Shown here in pieces: positions 1-6,401 of a stretch of 12,583 nt of DNA (its first letter is position 1; each line of letters starts with the position of its first letter). Source of the stretch: Winogradskyella sp. (GTDB lineage Bacteria > Bacteroidota > Bacteroidia > Flavobacteriales > Flavobacteriaceae). The DNA is taken from positions 1-12,583 of the forward strand of contig JASBSE010000160.1 of assembly GCA_030149115.1 (NCBI GenBank), in the 5' to 3' direction. The position numbers were made by a program, and so were the translations under genes. The notes beneath the pieces are model-generated. The model did not search any database. It saw only the letters and a program-made list of their open reading frames with translations, and had not been told where the DNA came from.

Positions 1-110
1 ATAGCTACAGTGCCTTTTACAAGTTTGTAGATGTAATAGAGTAGAATAGCAACCAAGAAAACATCTACAAAGTCTATAAATCTAAATTCCCAAAGTTGTA
101 AGTTTTCCAA
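1..110 (-). CDS. cdaA: Diadenylate cyclase CdaA, N-terminal part only (runs off left edge)
   Basis: The minus strand from 110 down to 1 encodes about 36 residues beginning MENLQLWEFRFIDFVDVFLV and continuing into a hydrophobic segment that ends YKLVKGTVAI. This matches the start of the CdaA/DacA family, membrane enzymes that make the signalling nucleotide c-di-AMP from two ATP. The DisA_N catalytic domain lies beyond the window. The start must be the TTG at 110-108: the frame has a TAG stop five codons further upstream and no ATG or GTG in between. Bacteroidota often keep this gene close to folP, which is the case here. An 89-bp gap with a hairpin separates it from the lipoprotein gene upstream, so it may have its own promoter, but I see no convincing TAnnTTTG box. 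Assignment rests on a short but characteristic stretch. Confidence 0.8.
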   Translation of the reverse strand, partial: MENLQLWEFRFIDFVDVFLVAILLYYIYKLVKGTVA

Positions 111-158
111 GGTTAGTGCTTTTTGCTAATTTAATAATTTATTACAATTAGGTGCATT

Positions 159-196
159 AGACCTAACAGGTTTTTAAAACCTTGTAGGTCTTTTTT
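159..196. terminator. Strong hairpin after the lipoprotein gene, probable terminator
   Basis: A near-perfect stem with arms AGACCTAACAGGTTTT and AAAACCTTGTAGGTCT (two mismatches, A/T-rich loop) lies 8 bases past the stop codon of the minus-strand lipoprotein gene. The run of T (191-196) follows the hairpin on the plus strand, which no gene in the window uses. On the minus strand the stem is preceded by AAAAAA and followed by TAATGC, a poor U-tract. It most likely marks the 3' end of the folP-lipoprotein transcript. An intergenic repeat of the kind scattered in flavobacterial genomes is the alternative. Confidence 0.55.
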
Positions 197-199
197 ATG

Positions 200-961
200 T
201 TAATAAATGAATTCTTCAGTCTCAATTATATACATTTTTGAATCAATTTTTTCGAGGTTGAATTTTATCCAAATATATTCTTGAAATGATAATGAATTTG
301 AAAAGTGCAATTTTATTTTGGTTGTATTGCCCATTGTAGGATTTTCAATAAGATATTTTAAATATTCAAAAAATAAGGGTTTCTTGGCTTCAGCATTGAG
401 AATAGATGCTCTCTGAGAAATAATGTAAGTGTTCTTTTTAAAACCAAATTTTAAATCTAGATTTATATAATGAATGCCAGAAAGGGATTTAAATAAACTT
501 GTAGAGTCTTTAATAAAATTATTATAATAGGATTTATCTTTTATTTTTAAAGACGTCTTTATATCTATATTTTTTTTACTCGCAATGTAATTAACATCAG
601 TAAACTCAATAAACCCCAAATTCTTAATGCTCGTATCATTGCAAGTAAAGTAATTCTTAGCATTTTCATTTTTATGTATAGATTCTTTTTTGCGTTTGTT
701 TTGCAAATATTGAATATGCGGTATAGCTTGTTTTAACGTTAAACGTTTATCGACATTAACCAACCAATTTGTGGTGCCAATAAGGTTTTTTCTATTAAAA
801 AGGGTAGAGTCGGGTTGGGTTTTATCATAAAAAATGTAAGCAGGTGAAACGTCTAAGACTTCTGTGATTTTAGCATTTTCAATTTCGGGTAGTTGTAATA
901 CACGTTCGTTGTTGCAACTTAAGATTATTGTAATTACGAGGAAGTATATAAGTTTCTTCAT
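200..961 (-). CDS. Putative lipoprotein of unknown function
   Basis: The product has 253 residues. It starts with a typical bacterial lipoprotein signal: MKK, a hydrophobic stretch, then a lipobox ILSC with the lipidated Cys at residue 16, so it should be anchored in the cell envelope. The remainder is hydrophilic, rich in Lys, Asn and Ile, has no further membrane segment, and contains no motif that I recognise. Its ATG directly abuts the folP stop codon (961/962, zero spacing), so the two are almost certainly co-transcribed and possibly translationally coupled. The hairpin just past its stop suggests it is the last gene of that transcript. Position between folP and cdaA does not by itself suggest a role. 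The gene looks intact, with normal AT-rich codon use. Confidence 0.8.
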   Translation of the reverse strand: MKKLIYFLVITIILSCNNERVLQLPEIENAKITEVLDVSPAYIFYDKTQPDSTLFNRKNLIGTTNWLVNVDKRLTLKQAIPHIQYLQNKRKKESIHKNENAKNYFTCNDTSIKNLGFIEFTDVNYIASKKNIDIKTSLKIKDKSYYNNFIKDSTSLFKSLSGIHYINLDLKFGFKKNTYIISQRASILNAEAKKPLFFEYLKYLIENPTMGNTTKIKLHFSNSLSFQEYIWIKFNLEKIDSKMYIIETEEFIY

Positions 962-1789
962 TTAATTTTTAGATAATTGATTGTACAACGTCACACATTC
1001 CACAGCTTCTTTAACATCGTGCACTCTCAGAATTTTTGCGCCTTTTTGCAAAGCAACCATGTGCAGTGCTGTTGTGCCATTGAGTGCATTTTCGGATGTG
1101 GTATTTAAAGTTTTGTAAATCATGGATTTTCTTGAAACACCTGCTAAAATGGGTTTGTCTACAATTTGAAGTAGTTTCATATGGTTAAGTAGCTCGTAAT
1201 TTTGGTCTAGGGTTTTAGCGAAGCCAAAACCAGGATCTATAATAATATCGTTGATTTTTGCAGCATGCGCTTTTGTAATACGTTCAGCAAAATAGCTGTT
1301 GATGTCTTTTACTAAATCATCATAATCAGTTTGCTGCTGCATGGTTTTAGGATTGCCTTTCATGTGCATCATTATGTAAGGCACACTAAGCTGCCCAACA
1401 GTTGCAATCATATTTTCGTCTAAATGACCAGCCGAAATATCATTAATAATTGCCGCTCCCGCTTCAATACTTTTTTTTGCCACTTCACTTCTAAAGGTGT
1501 CAATAGAAATTAAAGTTTTAGGATAATGTTTCAGAATAAGTTGTACAACAGGAACCACACGATTTAGTTCTTCATTCTCTGAAACAAAATCAGCACCAGG
1601 ACGCGAGCTATAACCGCCAATATCTATAAAAGTAGCACCTTCGTTCAGCATGGTTTCAACCTGTTTTAAAATGGAAGATTCATTTTTGTATTGTCCACCA
1701 TCATGAAAAGAGTCTGGAGTCACGTTAAGGATTCCCATCACTTTGGGTGTAGAGATGTCAATAAGTTGGCCTTTGCAGTTTATGGTCAT
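962..1789 (-). CDS. folP: Dihydropteroate synthase
   Basis: FolP condenses 6-hydroxymethyl-7,8-dihydropterin diphosphate with p-aminobenzoate to give 7,8-dihydropteroate in folate synthesis; it is the sulfonamide target. The family motifs are all present in order (numbering from the ATG at 1789, 275 residues): MGILNVTPDSF at 18-28, the sugar-phosphate-like loop GGYSSRPGA at 58-66, IDTFRSEVA at 96-104, INDISAG at 115-121, MHMKGNPKTMQ at 141-151, DPGFGFAK at 185-192, GVSRKS at 217-222 and the C-terminal RVHDV at 255-259. A longer frame begins at 1810 and adds seven residues. I prefer 1789 because homologues usually begin MTINCKG and because the promoter box at 1822-1829 would leave only about five bases of leader before 1810. 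It is the first gene of a leftward unit with the lipoprotein gene. Confidence 0.95.
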   Translation of the reverse strand: MTINCKGQLIDISTPKVMGILNVTPDSFHDGGQYKNESSILKQVETMLNEGATFIDIGGYSSRPGADFVSENEELNRVVPVVQLILKHYPKTLISIDTFRSEVAKKSIEAGAAIINDISAGHLDENMIATVGQLSVPYIMMHMKGNPKTMQQQTDYDDLVKDINSYFAERITKAHAAKINDIIIDPGFGFAKTLDQNYELLNHMKLLQIVDKPILAGVSRKSMIYKTLNTTSENALNGTTALHMVALQKGAKILRVHDVKEAVECVTLYNQLSKN

Positions 1790-1821
1790 GTCGGAGTTGT
1801 GAAATTTCATTTTTAAAAGTT

Positions 1822-1829
1822 CAAAGTTA
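1822..1829 (-). promoter_or_regulatory. Promoter -7 box for folP
   Basis: On the minus strand this reads TAACTTTG, an exact match to the Bacteroidota -7 consensus TAnnTTTG. Transcription would start near 1815, giving a leader of about 26 bases to the ATG at 1789. No TTG -33 box is seen at the usual distance. Confidence 0.6.
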
Positions 1830-1873
1830 ACATATTCATAAACTTTAAAGCCCTCAATAAATGAATGAAGACA

Positions 1874-1881
1874 GAACTTTG
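1874..1881 (+). promoter_or_regulatory. Probable promoter -7 box for the DUF1599 gene
   Basis: GAACTTTG differs from TAnnTTTG only at the first base. It sits in the arm of the inverted repeat that mirrors the folP promoter, which raises its credibility. Transcription would begin near 1888, downstream of the ATG at 1861 and about 40 bases before the ATG at 1930. Confidence 0.4.
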
Positions 1882-1929
1882 AACTTTAAACTAAATAAGC
1901 GAAATTTACAGAAATTTTTACGGAATTAT

Positions 1930-2478
1930 ATGCAAGATACATCAAAACAATACGATGCTGTTATAGAAAAGTGCAGAACACTTTTTATAAATAAAATGAG
2001 TGACTACGGAAGTGCGTGGAGAATCTTAAGATTACCATCGCTTACCGATCAGATTTTTATAAAAGCACAACGTATTAGAGGTTTACAAGAAAACGATGTA
2101 AGAAAAGTAGATGAAGGAGAAGTAAGCGAGTTTATTGGTATTATAAACTATTGTGTTATGGCATTAATTCAGTTAGAAAAAGGTGTTGTAGAGCAGCCAG
2201 ATATGAATACGGAAGAAGCTACAAAACTCTATGACGAGAAAGTTGTATTAACCAAGGAATTAATGATGAACAAAAACCATGATTATGGTGAAGCTTGGAG
2301 AGATATGCGTGTAAGCTCGTTAACCGATTTAATTTTGCAGAAATTACTACGCGTTAAACAAATTGAAGATAACGCAGGTAAAACAATTGTAAGCGAAGGT
2401 ATAGATGCTAATTATCAAGATATGATAAATTATGCCGTTTTCGCAATGATTCATTTGGGTGAATCTGAGTCTAATTAG
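1930..2478 (+). CDS. DUF1599 domain protein with two tandem repeats
   Basis: The product has 182 residues from the ATG at 1930. It consists of two copies of the DUF1599 (nucleotide modification associated domain 1) unit, at about 8-82 and 101-176. Each has a DYGxAWR motif (DYGSAWR 25-31, DYGEAWR 118-124), a following S-L-T-D segment and a closing INY-A helix. The two-copy form is common and conserved in Bacteroidota; no biochemical role is established, and a link to nucleotide metabolism is only suggested by the family name. A longer frame from 1861 would add 23 Lys/Asn-rich residues, but that ATG lies upstream of the predicted transcription start and homologues usually begin close to MQDTSKQYDA. 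It probably heads a rightward operon: the next gene starts 12 bases after its stop. Confidence 0.88.
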   Translation: MQDTSKQYDAVIEKCRTLFINKMSDYGSAWRILRLPSLTDQIFIKAQRIRGLQENDVRKVDEGEVSEFIGIINYCVMALIQLEKGVVEQPDMNTEEATKLYDEKVVLTKELMMNKNHDYGEAWRDMRVSSLTDLILQKLLRVKQIEDNAGKTIVSEGIDANYQDMINYAVFAMIHLGESESN

Positions 2479-2490
2479 AAAGAATTTTTC

Positions 2491-3780
2491 ATGAAATATT
2501 TTATCAACTTTTCTAGAATTGCTGTTGGAAGTTTATTTATAATTTCTGGTTTAATAAAGTGTAATGATTCTATAGGTTTTTCTTATAAACTGAATGATTA
2601 TTTTGCTCAAGATGTATTAAACCTAGAGTTTTTAATTCCATATTCATTGATTTTGGCAGTAATGATTTGCGTTGTCGAGATCGTGCTCGGTGTTGCGCTA
2701 ATTTTTGGATTTAAACCCAAGCTTACATCATCTTTGGTGTTGTTAATGATGCTCTTTTTTACTTGGTTAACTTGGTATACTTCGAGCTGTATTTCAGAGA
2801 GAGATGTCGTAACACAAATGGGTGAAGAATTTAACAGAAACTGTGTAGAGGATTGTGGCTGTTTTGGAGATGCTTTAAAGCTAAAACCTATTGAGTCGTT
2901 CTATAAGGATTTAGTATTGTTGCTCTTTGCAATCCCACTATTTATAGCAAGTTTTAAAAAATCAATTAAAGAAAATACAAAAAAAGAAGATTGGATTTAT
3001 TGTGGTTTTTCAATGGTTTTACTACTGTTGTTCAATTTGATTTTTACTAAATGGTGGTTCTCTTTATTATTTGCACTAGTACTGTTTGTTGCAGTATACC
3101 TTGTAAAAAATAAAATGAAAAACCAATGGTTGTCTCTATTGGCAGCATATATGATTTCACTTGGATTTACATGGTACTGTTTAGAGAATTTGCCTGTAAA
3201 GGATTTTAGACCTTACAAAATTGGAGCAAATATTACGGAAGGAATGATTATTCCTGAAGATGCAGCAAAACCTGTGATGGAATATACGTGGATCTTTAAG
3301 GTAGATGGAGAAGAGAAAAAGATTACAACTGATGGGAGTTTTCCAAGTGTTGAAGGTGGTGAATATGTTGGTCTAGATGGTAATCCTAAAGTAATTGAAG
3401 AGGGTTATACTCCACCAATTCAAGATTTTTCTATTGAGACTGTAGATGAAAACTTAACCTCATATTTCTTGCAAAAAGAAAAGTTAGTATTTATTACAAT
3501 GTATAATATAGCCACTTCAGAAGCTGACGGTCTTGCCAAGTTGAAATCTTTTACTGATGAGGCCATGAAAAAAGGATATACAGTAATAGGATTAACTTCT
3601 TCTGGTGAAGATGCGAAACAAAAAGTGAAACAAGATTATAACTTAAATTTTGATTTCTATCTATGCGATGAAAAGGTGATTAAAACTATTGTGCGATCTA
3701 ATCCTGGAATTGTTATTCTAGAAAAAGGCACAATAATGAACAAAGCACATTGGAACGATATTGAGGATATAGAACTGTAA
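2491..3780 (+). CDS. DoxX/MauE-like membrane protein with C-terminal thioredoxin-like domain (BT_3928 type)
   Basis: The product has 429 residues. The N-terminal third is a DoxX/MauE-like four-helix membrane domain (segments near 5-22, 50-73, 78-96 and 138-155). It carries a Cys cluster typical of redox-linked members: C118, then DCGCFGD with C122 and C124. Further membrane helices at about 170-185, 188-206 and 213-231 lead to a soluble C-terminal part (about 240-429) with a thioredoxin-like pattern: a FITMYN strand at 334-339, a helix, VIGLTSSG at 365-372, and a cis-proline-like NPG at 404-406. The CxxC active site expected after the first strand is absent, as I recall is usual for this family. 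Bacteroidota carry it as a conserved gene of unproven function; a role in membrane redox or disulfide chemistry is inferred. It lies 12 bases after DUF1599 and 3 bases before the permease, so all three are probably one transcript. Confidence 0.85.
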   Translation: MKYFINFSRIAVGSLFIISGLIKCNDSIGFSYKLNDYFAQDVLNLEFLIPYSLILAVMICVVEIVLGVALIFGFKPKLTSSLVLLMMLFFTWLTWYTSSCISERDVVTQMGEEFNRNCVEDCGCFGDALKLKPIESFYKDLVLLLFAIPLFIASFKKSIKENTKKEDWIYCGFSMVLLLLFNLIFTKWWFSLLFALVLFVAVYLVKNKMKNQWLSLLAAYMISLGFTWYCLENLPVKDFRPYKIGANITEGMIIPEDAAKPVMEYTWIFKVDGEEKKITTDGSFPSVEGGEYVGLDGNPKVIEEGYTPPIQDFSIETVDENLTSYFLQKEKLVFITMYNIATSEADGLAKLKSFTDEAMKKGYTVIGLTSSGEDAKQKVKQDYNLNFDFYLCDEKVIKTIVRSNPGIVILEKGTIMNKAHWNDIEDIEL

Positions 3781-3783
3781 TTT

Positions 3784-4860
3784 TTGATAAGATATTTTGT
3801 AAATAAACTATTCTATGCATTCATCACCTTATTAGGTGTAGTCACAGTTATTTTCTTTTTATTTACTATTCTTCCAGGTGATCCTGCAAAGATGATGTTA
3901 GGTCAAAATCAAACGGCAGAACAGGTAGAAGCCGTAAAACACAAATACGGATTTGATAAACCTATAGGAACACAATACTTATACTATCTCAATGACTTGT
4001 CTCTAATTTCTTTTCATTCCAACAGCTCTGAAGATTACACATATTTAAGTACAAATAAGTACAATGCAGCAAAGCTGTTTACAATCGGAAATACGACAGC
4101 GGTTGTAAAAACACCTTACTTAAGAGAATCATTTACCAAACAAGGAAAGAAAGTAACAGATGTTATTGGAGAAACTATTCCAAACACTTTTGTATTGGCA
4201 GTTTCAGCTATTATAATTGCCATTATTCTTGGGATTATCTTCGGAATTATTTCAGCATTATATAGAGATACTTGGATAGATAAAACCATACAGATTTTAA
4301 GTACGTTCGGTATGAGTGTACCTTCTTTTTTCAGTGCGATTCTTTTTGCTTGGTTATTTGGTTTTGTGTTGCATAAATACACTAATCTAGAAATGACAGG
4401 AAGCCTTTATGAATTAGATGATTTTGGTGAAAAAATGACCATAAAATGGAAAAACTTAATCCTACCAGCTGTTGTATTAGGTATTCGTCCATTGGCAGTT
4501 GTGATTCAGTTAATGCGAAATTCACTTTTAGATGTGATGAGCCAAGATTATATAAGAACAGCAAGAGCTAAAGGGCTGAGCGAATTTAACGTAATAAAAA
4601 ATCATGCTGTAAAAAATGCCTTAAACCCTGTAGTTACAGCAATATCAGGTTGGTTTGCGTCAATGTTAGCTGGTGCTGTTTTTGTGGAGTACATTTTTGG
4701 ATGGAATGGCTTAGGAAAAGAAATTGTTAATGCATTGAATACTTTAGATTTACCAGTAATAATGGGTTCTGTTTTGGTTATTGCCATTGTGTTTATAACC
4801 ATAAACATTTTAGTAGATATTGTATACGCTTGGCTAGACCCTAGAGTGAAACTCTCTTAA
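3784..4860 (+). CDS. ABC transporter permease, DppB/OppB type
   Basis: The product has 358 residues with the layout of inner-membrane permeases of peptide/nickel ABC importers. There is a TM helix at about 8-30 followed by the family signature LPGDPA (30-35), then five more helices (about 133-159, 168-196, 226-246, 284-304, 325-348). The cytoplasmic EAA loop that contacts the ATPase is at 256-282 (YIRTARAKG, then ALNP), and the end is AWLDPRV. The region 60-125, outside the membrane, carries a Ser/Tyr/Asn-rich insert beyond what I expect for enterobacterial DppB. The start codon is TTG, three bases after the preceding stop; the next Met is inside the first conserved block. No second permease, ATPase or binding protein is in the window, so partners must be encoded elsewhere. 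The substrate cannot be told from sequence; oligopeptide is the family default. Confidence 0.88.
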   Translation: MIRYFVNKLFYAFITLLGVVTVIFFLFTILPGDPAKMMLGQNQTAEQVEAVKHKYGFDKPIGTQYLYYLNDLSLISFHSNSSEDYTYLSTNKYNAAKLFTIGNTTAVVKTPYLRESFTKQGKKVTDVIGETIPNTFVLAVSAIIIAIILGIIFGIISALYRDTWIDKTIQILSTFGMSVPSFFSAILFAWLFGFVLHKYTNLEMTGSLYELDDFGEKMTIKWKNLILPAVVLGIRPLAVVIQLMRNSLLDVMSQDYIRTARAKGLSEFNVIKNHAVKNALNPVVTAISGWFASMLAGAVFVEYIFGWNGLGKEIVNALNTLDLPVIMGSVLVIAIVFITINILVDIVYAWLDPRVKLS

Positions 4861-4903
4861 CAAATAGATGATGTTTGTCATCTGCTAATGTGCTTTATTA
4901 TCT

Positions 4904-4911
4904 TATTTTTG
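4904..4911 (+). promoter_or_regulatory. Promoter -7 box for tpiA
   Basis: TATTTTTG matches TAnnTTTG exactly in the 88-bp gap before tpiA. Expected transcription start is near 4917, leaving a leader of about 30 bases. A TTG at 4875-4877 is 26 bp upstream, longer than the usual spacer, so I do not assign it as the -33 box. The gene can therefore be expressed separately from the permease operon. Confidence 0.55.
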
Positions 4912-4948
4912 TAGTCTTCAAACTAAAGTAGAATCAATTTATAAAATC

Positions 4949-5698
4949 ATGAGAAAACATATTGTTGCTGGTAACTGGAAAATGAATAACGGTTTAGTTC
5001 AAACAGAAACCTTAATTACAGAGTTAAAAAAGCAAGAAAAAACATCAGATGCTGAGGTAATGATTGCACCAACATTTACCAATTTGTGGCACGCGTTTGA
5101 GGCGACAAGACAATATGATATAGAAGTGATTGCTCAAAATATGCACTTTGCAGAAAATGGTGCCTACACTGGCGAAATTAGTGCAGGTATGCTGAAGAGT
5201 GTTGGTATTAAAACAGTTATTCTTGGGCACAGCGAACGTAGAGCTTATTTTAATGAAACTGACGAGGCTTTAGCTAAAAAGGTTGATGCAGCTTTAGAAA
5301 ACGAGATGAGAGTTATCTTTTGTTTCGGCGAAGAATTATCCGACCGTAAAGCAGGTAATGAAGAAACAGTTGTGGAGAACCAAATTAAAAATGCATTATT
5401 TCATTTAGGTGCAGATGCGTATAAGCATATTGTTTTAGCATATGAGCCTGTTTGGGCAATAGGTACAGGTGAAACTGCTTCACCAGAGCAAGCGCAAGAT
5501 ATGCATGCATTTATCAGAAAAACTTTAGCTGAAAAGTATGGTAAAGACGTTGCGGAATCTGTATCTATTTTATATGGTGGAAGTGTAAAGCCAAACAACG
5601 CTAAAGAGATTTTTTCTAAGCCAGATGTAGATGGAGGTCTTATTGGAGGAGCTTCACTTAAAGCAGAAGACTTCTTTGCCATCGTAAATGCATTTTAA
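4949..5698 (+). CDS. tpiA: Triosephosphate isomerase
   Basis: TpiA interconverts dihydroxyacetone phosphate and glyceraldehyde 3-phosphate in glycolysis and gluconeogenesis in the cytoplasm. At 249 residues the protein has the family's normal length and all catalytic elements: GNWKMN with Lys11, GHSERR at 93-98 with His94, the catalytic Glu166 in AYEPVW at 164-169, the flexible loop 6 IGTGETAS, and the phosphate-binding YGGSVKP and GGLIGGAS near the end. The start gives MRKHIVAGNWKMN, as expected for the family. It has its own upstream promoter box. No clear terminator follows: two bases after the stop begins the first copy of the 40-bp regulatory element belonging to the next gene. Confidence 0.98.
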   Translation: MRKHIVAGNWKMNNGLVQTETLITELKKQEKTSDAEVMIAPTFTNLWHAFEATRQYDIEVIAQNMHFAENGAYTGEISAGMLKSVGIKTVILGHSERRAYFNETDEALAKKVDAALENEMRVIFCFGEELSDRKAGNEETVVENQIKNALFHLGADAYKHIVLAYEPVWAIGTGETASPEQAQDMHAFIRKTLAEKYGKDVAESVSILYGGSVKPNNAKEIFSKPDVDGGLIGGASLKAEDFFAIVNAF

Positions 5699-5699
5699 T

Positions 5700-5739
5700 T
5701 AAGGGTTTTCCCTGAATTTCATAATCCCTAAAATCCCCT
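5700..5739 (+). promoter_or_regulatory. 40-bp operator-like element, copy 1 (before the Ig-like lipoprotein gene)
   Basis: The element begins TAAGGGTTTTCCCTGAATTT and ends with ATCCCTAAAATCCCCT. It contains the 12-bp palindrome AGGG-TTTT-CCCT (5702-5713) and two further CCCT blocks at 5726-5729 and 5736-5739, spaced 16 and 10 bp from block to block. The same element, with three differences in 40 bases, occurs at 6338-6377. Its right end is 24 bp before the -7-like box TAGCTTG (5764-5770), a typical activator position (roughly -75 to -36). A dimeric regulator such as a NarL/LuxR-type protein would suit the palindrome; that is inference. It overlaps the 3' end region of tpiA. Confidence 0.6.
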
Positions 5740-5763
5740 GATAATTTTTTTTAAGGTTTGATT

Positions 5764-5770
5764 TAGCTTG
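5764..5770 (+). promoter_or_regulatory. -7-like promoter box of the Ig-like lipoprotein gene
   Basis: TAGCTTG is a degenerate match to TAnnTTTG. It lies 54 bp from the first CCCT of the element (5710), exactly as TACCTTG at 6402 lies 54 bp from 6348 in the fibre-gene copy. Predicted leader is about 25 bases. The imperfect box fits a promoter that depends on an activator. Confidence 0.5.
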
Positions 5771-5798
5771 CAACTAGTTAATTTTAAAACAATTAGTT

Positions 5799-6260
5799 AT
5801 GAGAACTCAAGCCTTTTTAAAGATGTTAGTTGTGTTGTTAGGTCTTACCTTATTTAGCTTTAGATGTAATCCAGATGATGGTCCAATACTAGCCGAAGGA
5901 GATGAAGAAGGACCAATAATATCTATTGTTAACCCAGATAATAACGATCTTTTCTATACCGATGGCGGTGTAGATACGCCAGACTATGTTGTTATCGAGG
6001 CTAATGCTACAGATGATTCTACTATAAGTATTGGTTCGGCAACAGTTTATAACAGTTCCGGGCAAGAAGTGTACTACTACGAGGAAACCTCAAGTACACA
6101 AAATGGTGCGTCTATAACAACCATATATACCTCCTTTAGAACTTTAAATCCAAATAATTATTCAATTGTTATTGAGTTTGAAGATGCTTTAGGCAATAGC
6201 ACATCACTTACTAGAAATGTTACTTGCGAATATTCAGAACCAGCAGACTCTGATAATTAA
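5799..6260 (+). CDS. Small secreted or lipid-anchored Ig-like domain protein
   Basis: The product has 153 residues. A hydrophobic N-terminal signal (about residues 6-22) ends in FSFRC with Cys23, followed by NPDDG. The Cys and the acidic residues right after it resemble a lipoprotein with a Bacteroidota surface-export signal, but Ser-Phe-Arg before the Cys is a poor lipobox, so lipidation is uncertain. Residues about 38-145 look like a single beta-sandwich (Ig/cadherin-like) domain: PIISIVNP, VVIEANATDDSTI, alternating hydrophobic strands, then a closing DALGNSTSLTRNVT strand. No enzymatic motif is visible. The gene has its own operator and promoter upstream and a strong terminator downstream, so it is a single-gene transcript. 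It shares the operator with the fibre gene and may be a partner of it at the cell surface (inference). Confidence 0.75.
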   Translation: MRTQAFLKMLVVLLGLTLFSFRCNPDDGPILAEGDEEGPIISIVNPDNNDLFYTDGGVDTPDYVVIEANATDDSTISIGSATVYNSSGQEVYYYEETSSTQNGASITTIYTSFRTLNPNNYSIVIEFEDALGNSTSLTRNVTCEYSEPADSDN

Positions 6261-6308
6261 AATCTATAATCCTAATTTAATAAGCTTTAGTTGTAGGGAA
6301 CTGAAGTT

Positions 6309-6338
6309 GGCATCCACAATTTTGTGGATGTCTTTTTT
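6309..6338 (+). terminator. Rho-independent terminator of the Ig-like lipoprotein gene
   Basis: The stem CATCCACA / TGTGGATG (6311-6318 and 6323-6330) has a 4-base loop and can be extended by two pairs (one G-U) to 6309-6332. It is followed at once by TCTTTTTT (6331-6338). It lies about 50 bases after the stop and insulates the lipoprotein transcript from the fibre gene's own regulatory element. Confidence 0.85.
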
Positions 6339-6377
6339 AAGGGTTTTCCCTGAATTTTAAAATCCCTAAAATGCCCT
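6338..6377 (+). promoter_or_regulatory. 40-bp operator-like element, copy 2 (before the fibre gene)
   Basis: This copy differs from the one at 5700-5739 at three bases only. The palindrome AGGG-TTTT-CCCT is at 6340-6351 and the other CCCT blocks are at 6364-6367 and 6374-6377, with the same 16- and 10-bp steps. The whole element and the -7-like box are offset by exactly 638 bp from copy 1, whereas the 24 bp between element and box show no conservation. The start codons are 59 and 62 bases past the respective elements. Confidence 0.6.
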
Positions 6378-6401
6378 CAAGGAAATTTTAACAGGTAAAA
6401 G

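Larger units (their letters stand above)
1816..1887. repeat. Perfect 13-bp inverted repeat spanning the divergent folP/DUF1599 promoters
   Basis: AAAGTTCAAAGTT at 1816-1828 is the exact reverse complement of AACTTTGAACTTT at 1875-1887; the arms are 46 bp apart. Each arm contains the promoter-like core AACTTTGAAC reading away from the centre, towards folP on the left and DUF1599 on the right. A small palindrome CTTTAAAG (1843-1850) lies between. The arms are too far apart for a useful RNA hairpin. I read this as two matching promoters, or one operator per promoter. Confidence 0.7.

Noticed and set aside
1861..1929. N-terminal extension of the DUF1599 protein from the ATG at 1861
   Set aside because: The stretch overlaps the divergent promoter arm, encodes a Lys/Asn-rich tail unlike the family, and the ATG lies before the predicted transcription start.
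4116..4808. Minus-strand open frames inside the permease gene
   Set aside because: They are opposite-strand shadows of a clearly conserved permease with no family resemblance. The same applies to frames within tpiA, the fibre, kinase and regulator genes.
4866..4883. Small hairpin AGATGA-tgtttg-TCATCT just after the permease stop as a terminator
   Set aside because: The stem is only six to seven AT-rich pairs and no T-run follows, so the evidence is too weak to call termination.
5700..5752. First copy of the 40-bp element read as the tpiA terminator (GGG/CCC pairing followed by T8)
   Set aside because: The stem is short or bulged, and the T-run (5745-5752) is separated from it. The second copy lacks any T-run and follows a separate genuine terminator. 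The fixed distance to the promoter box fits a DNA operator better.
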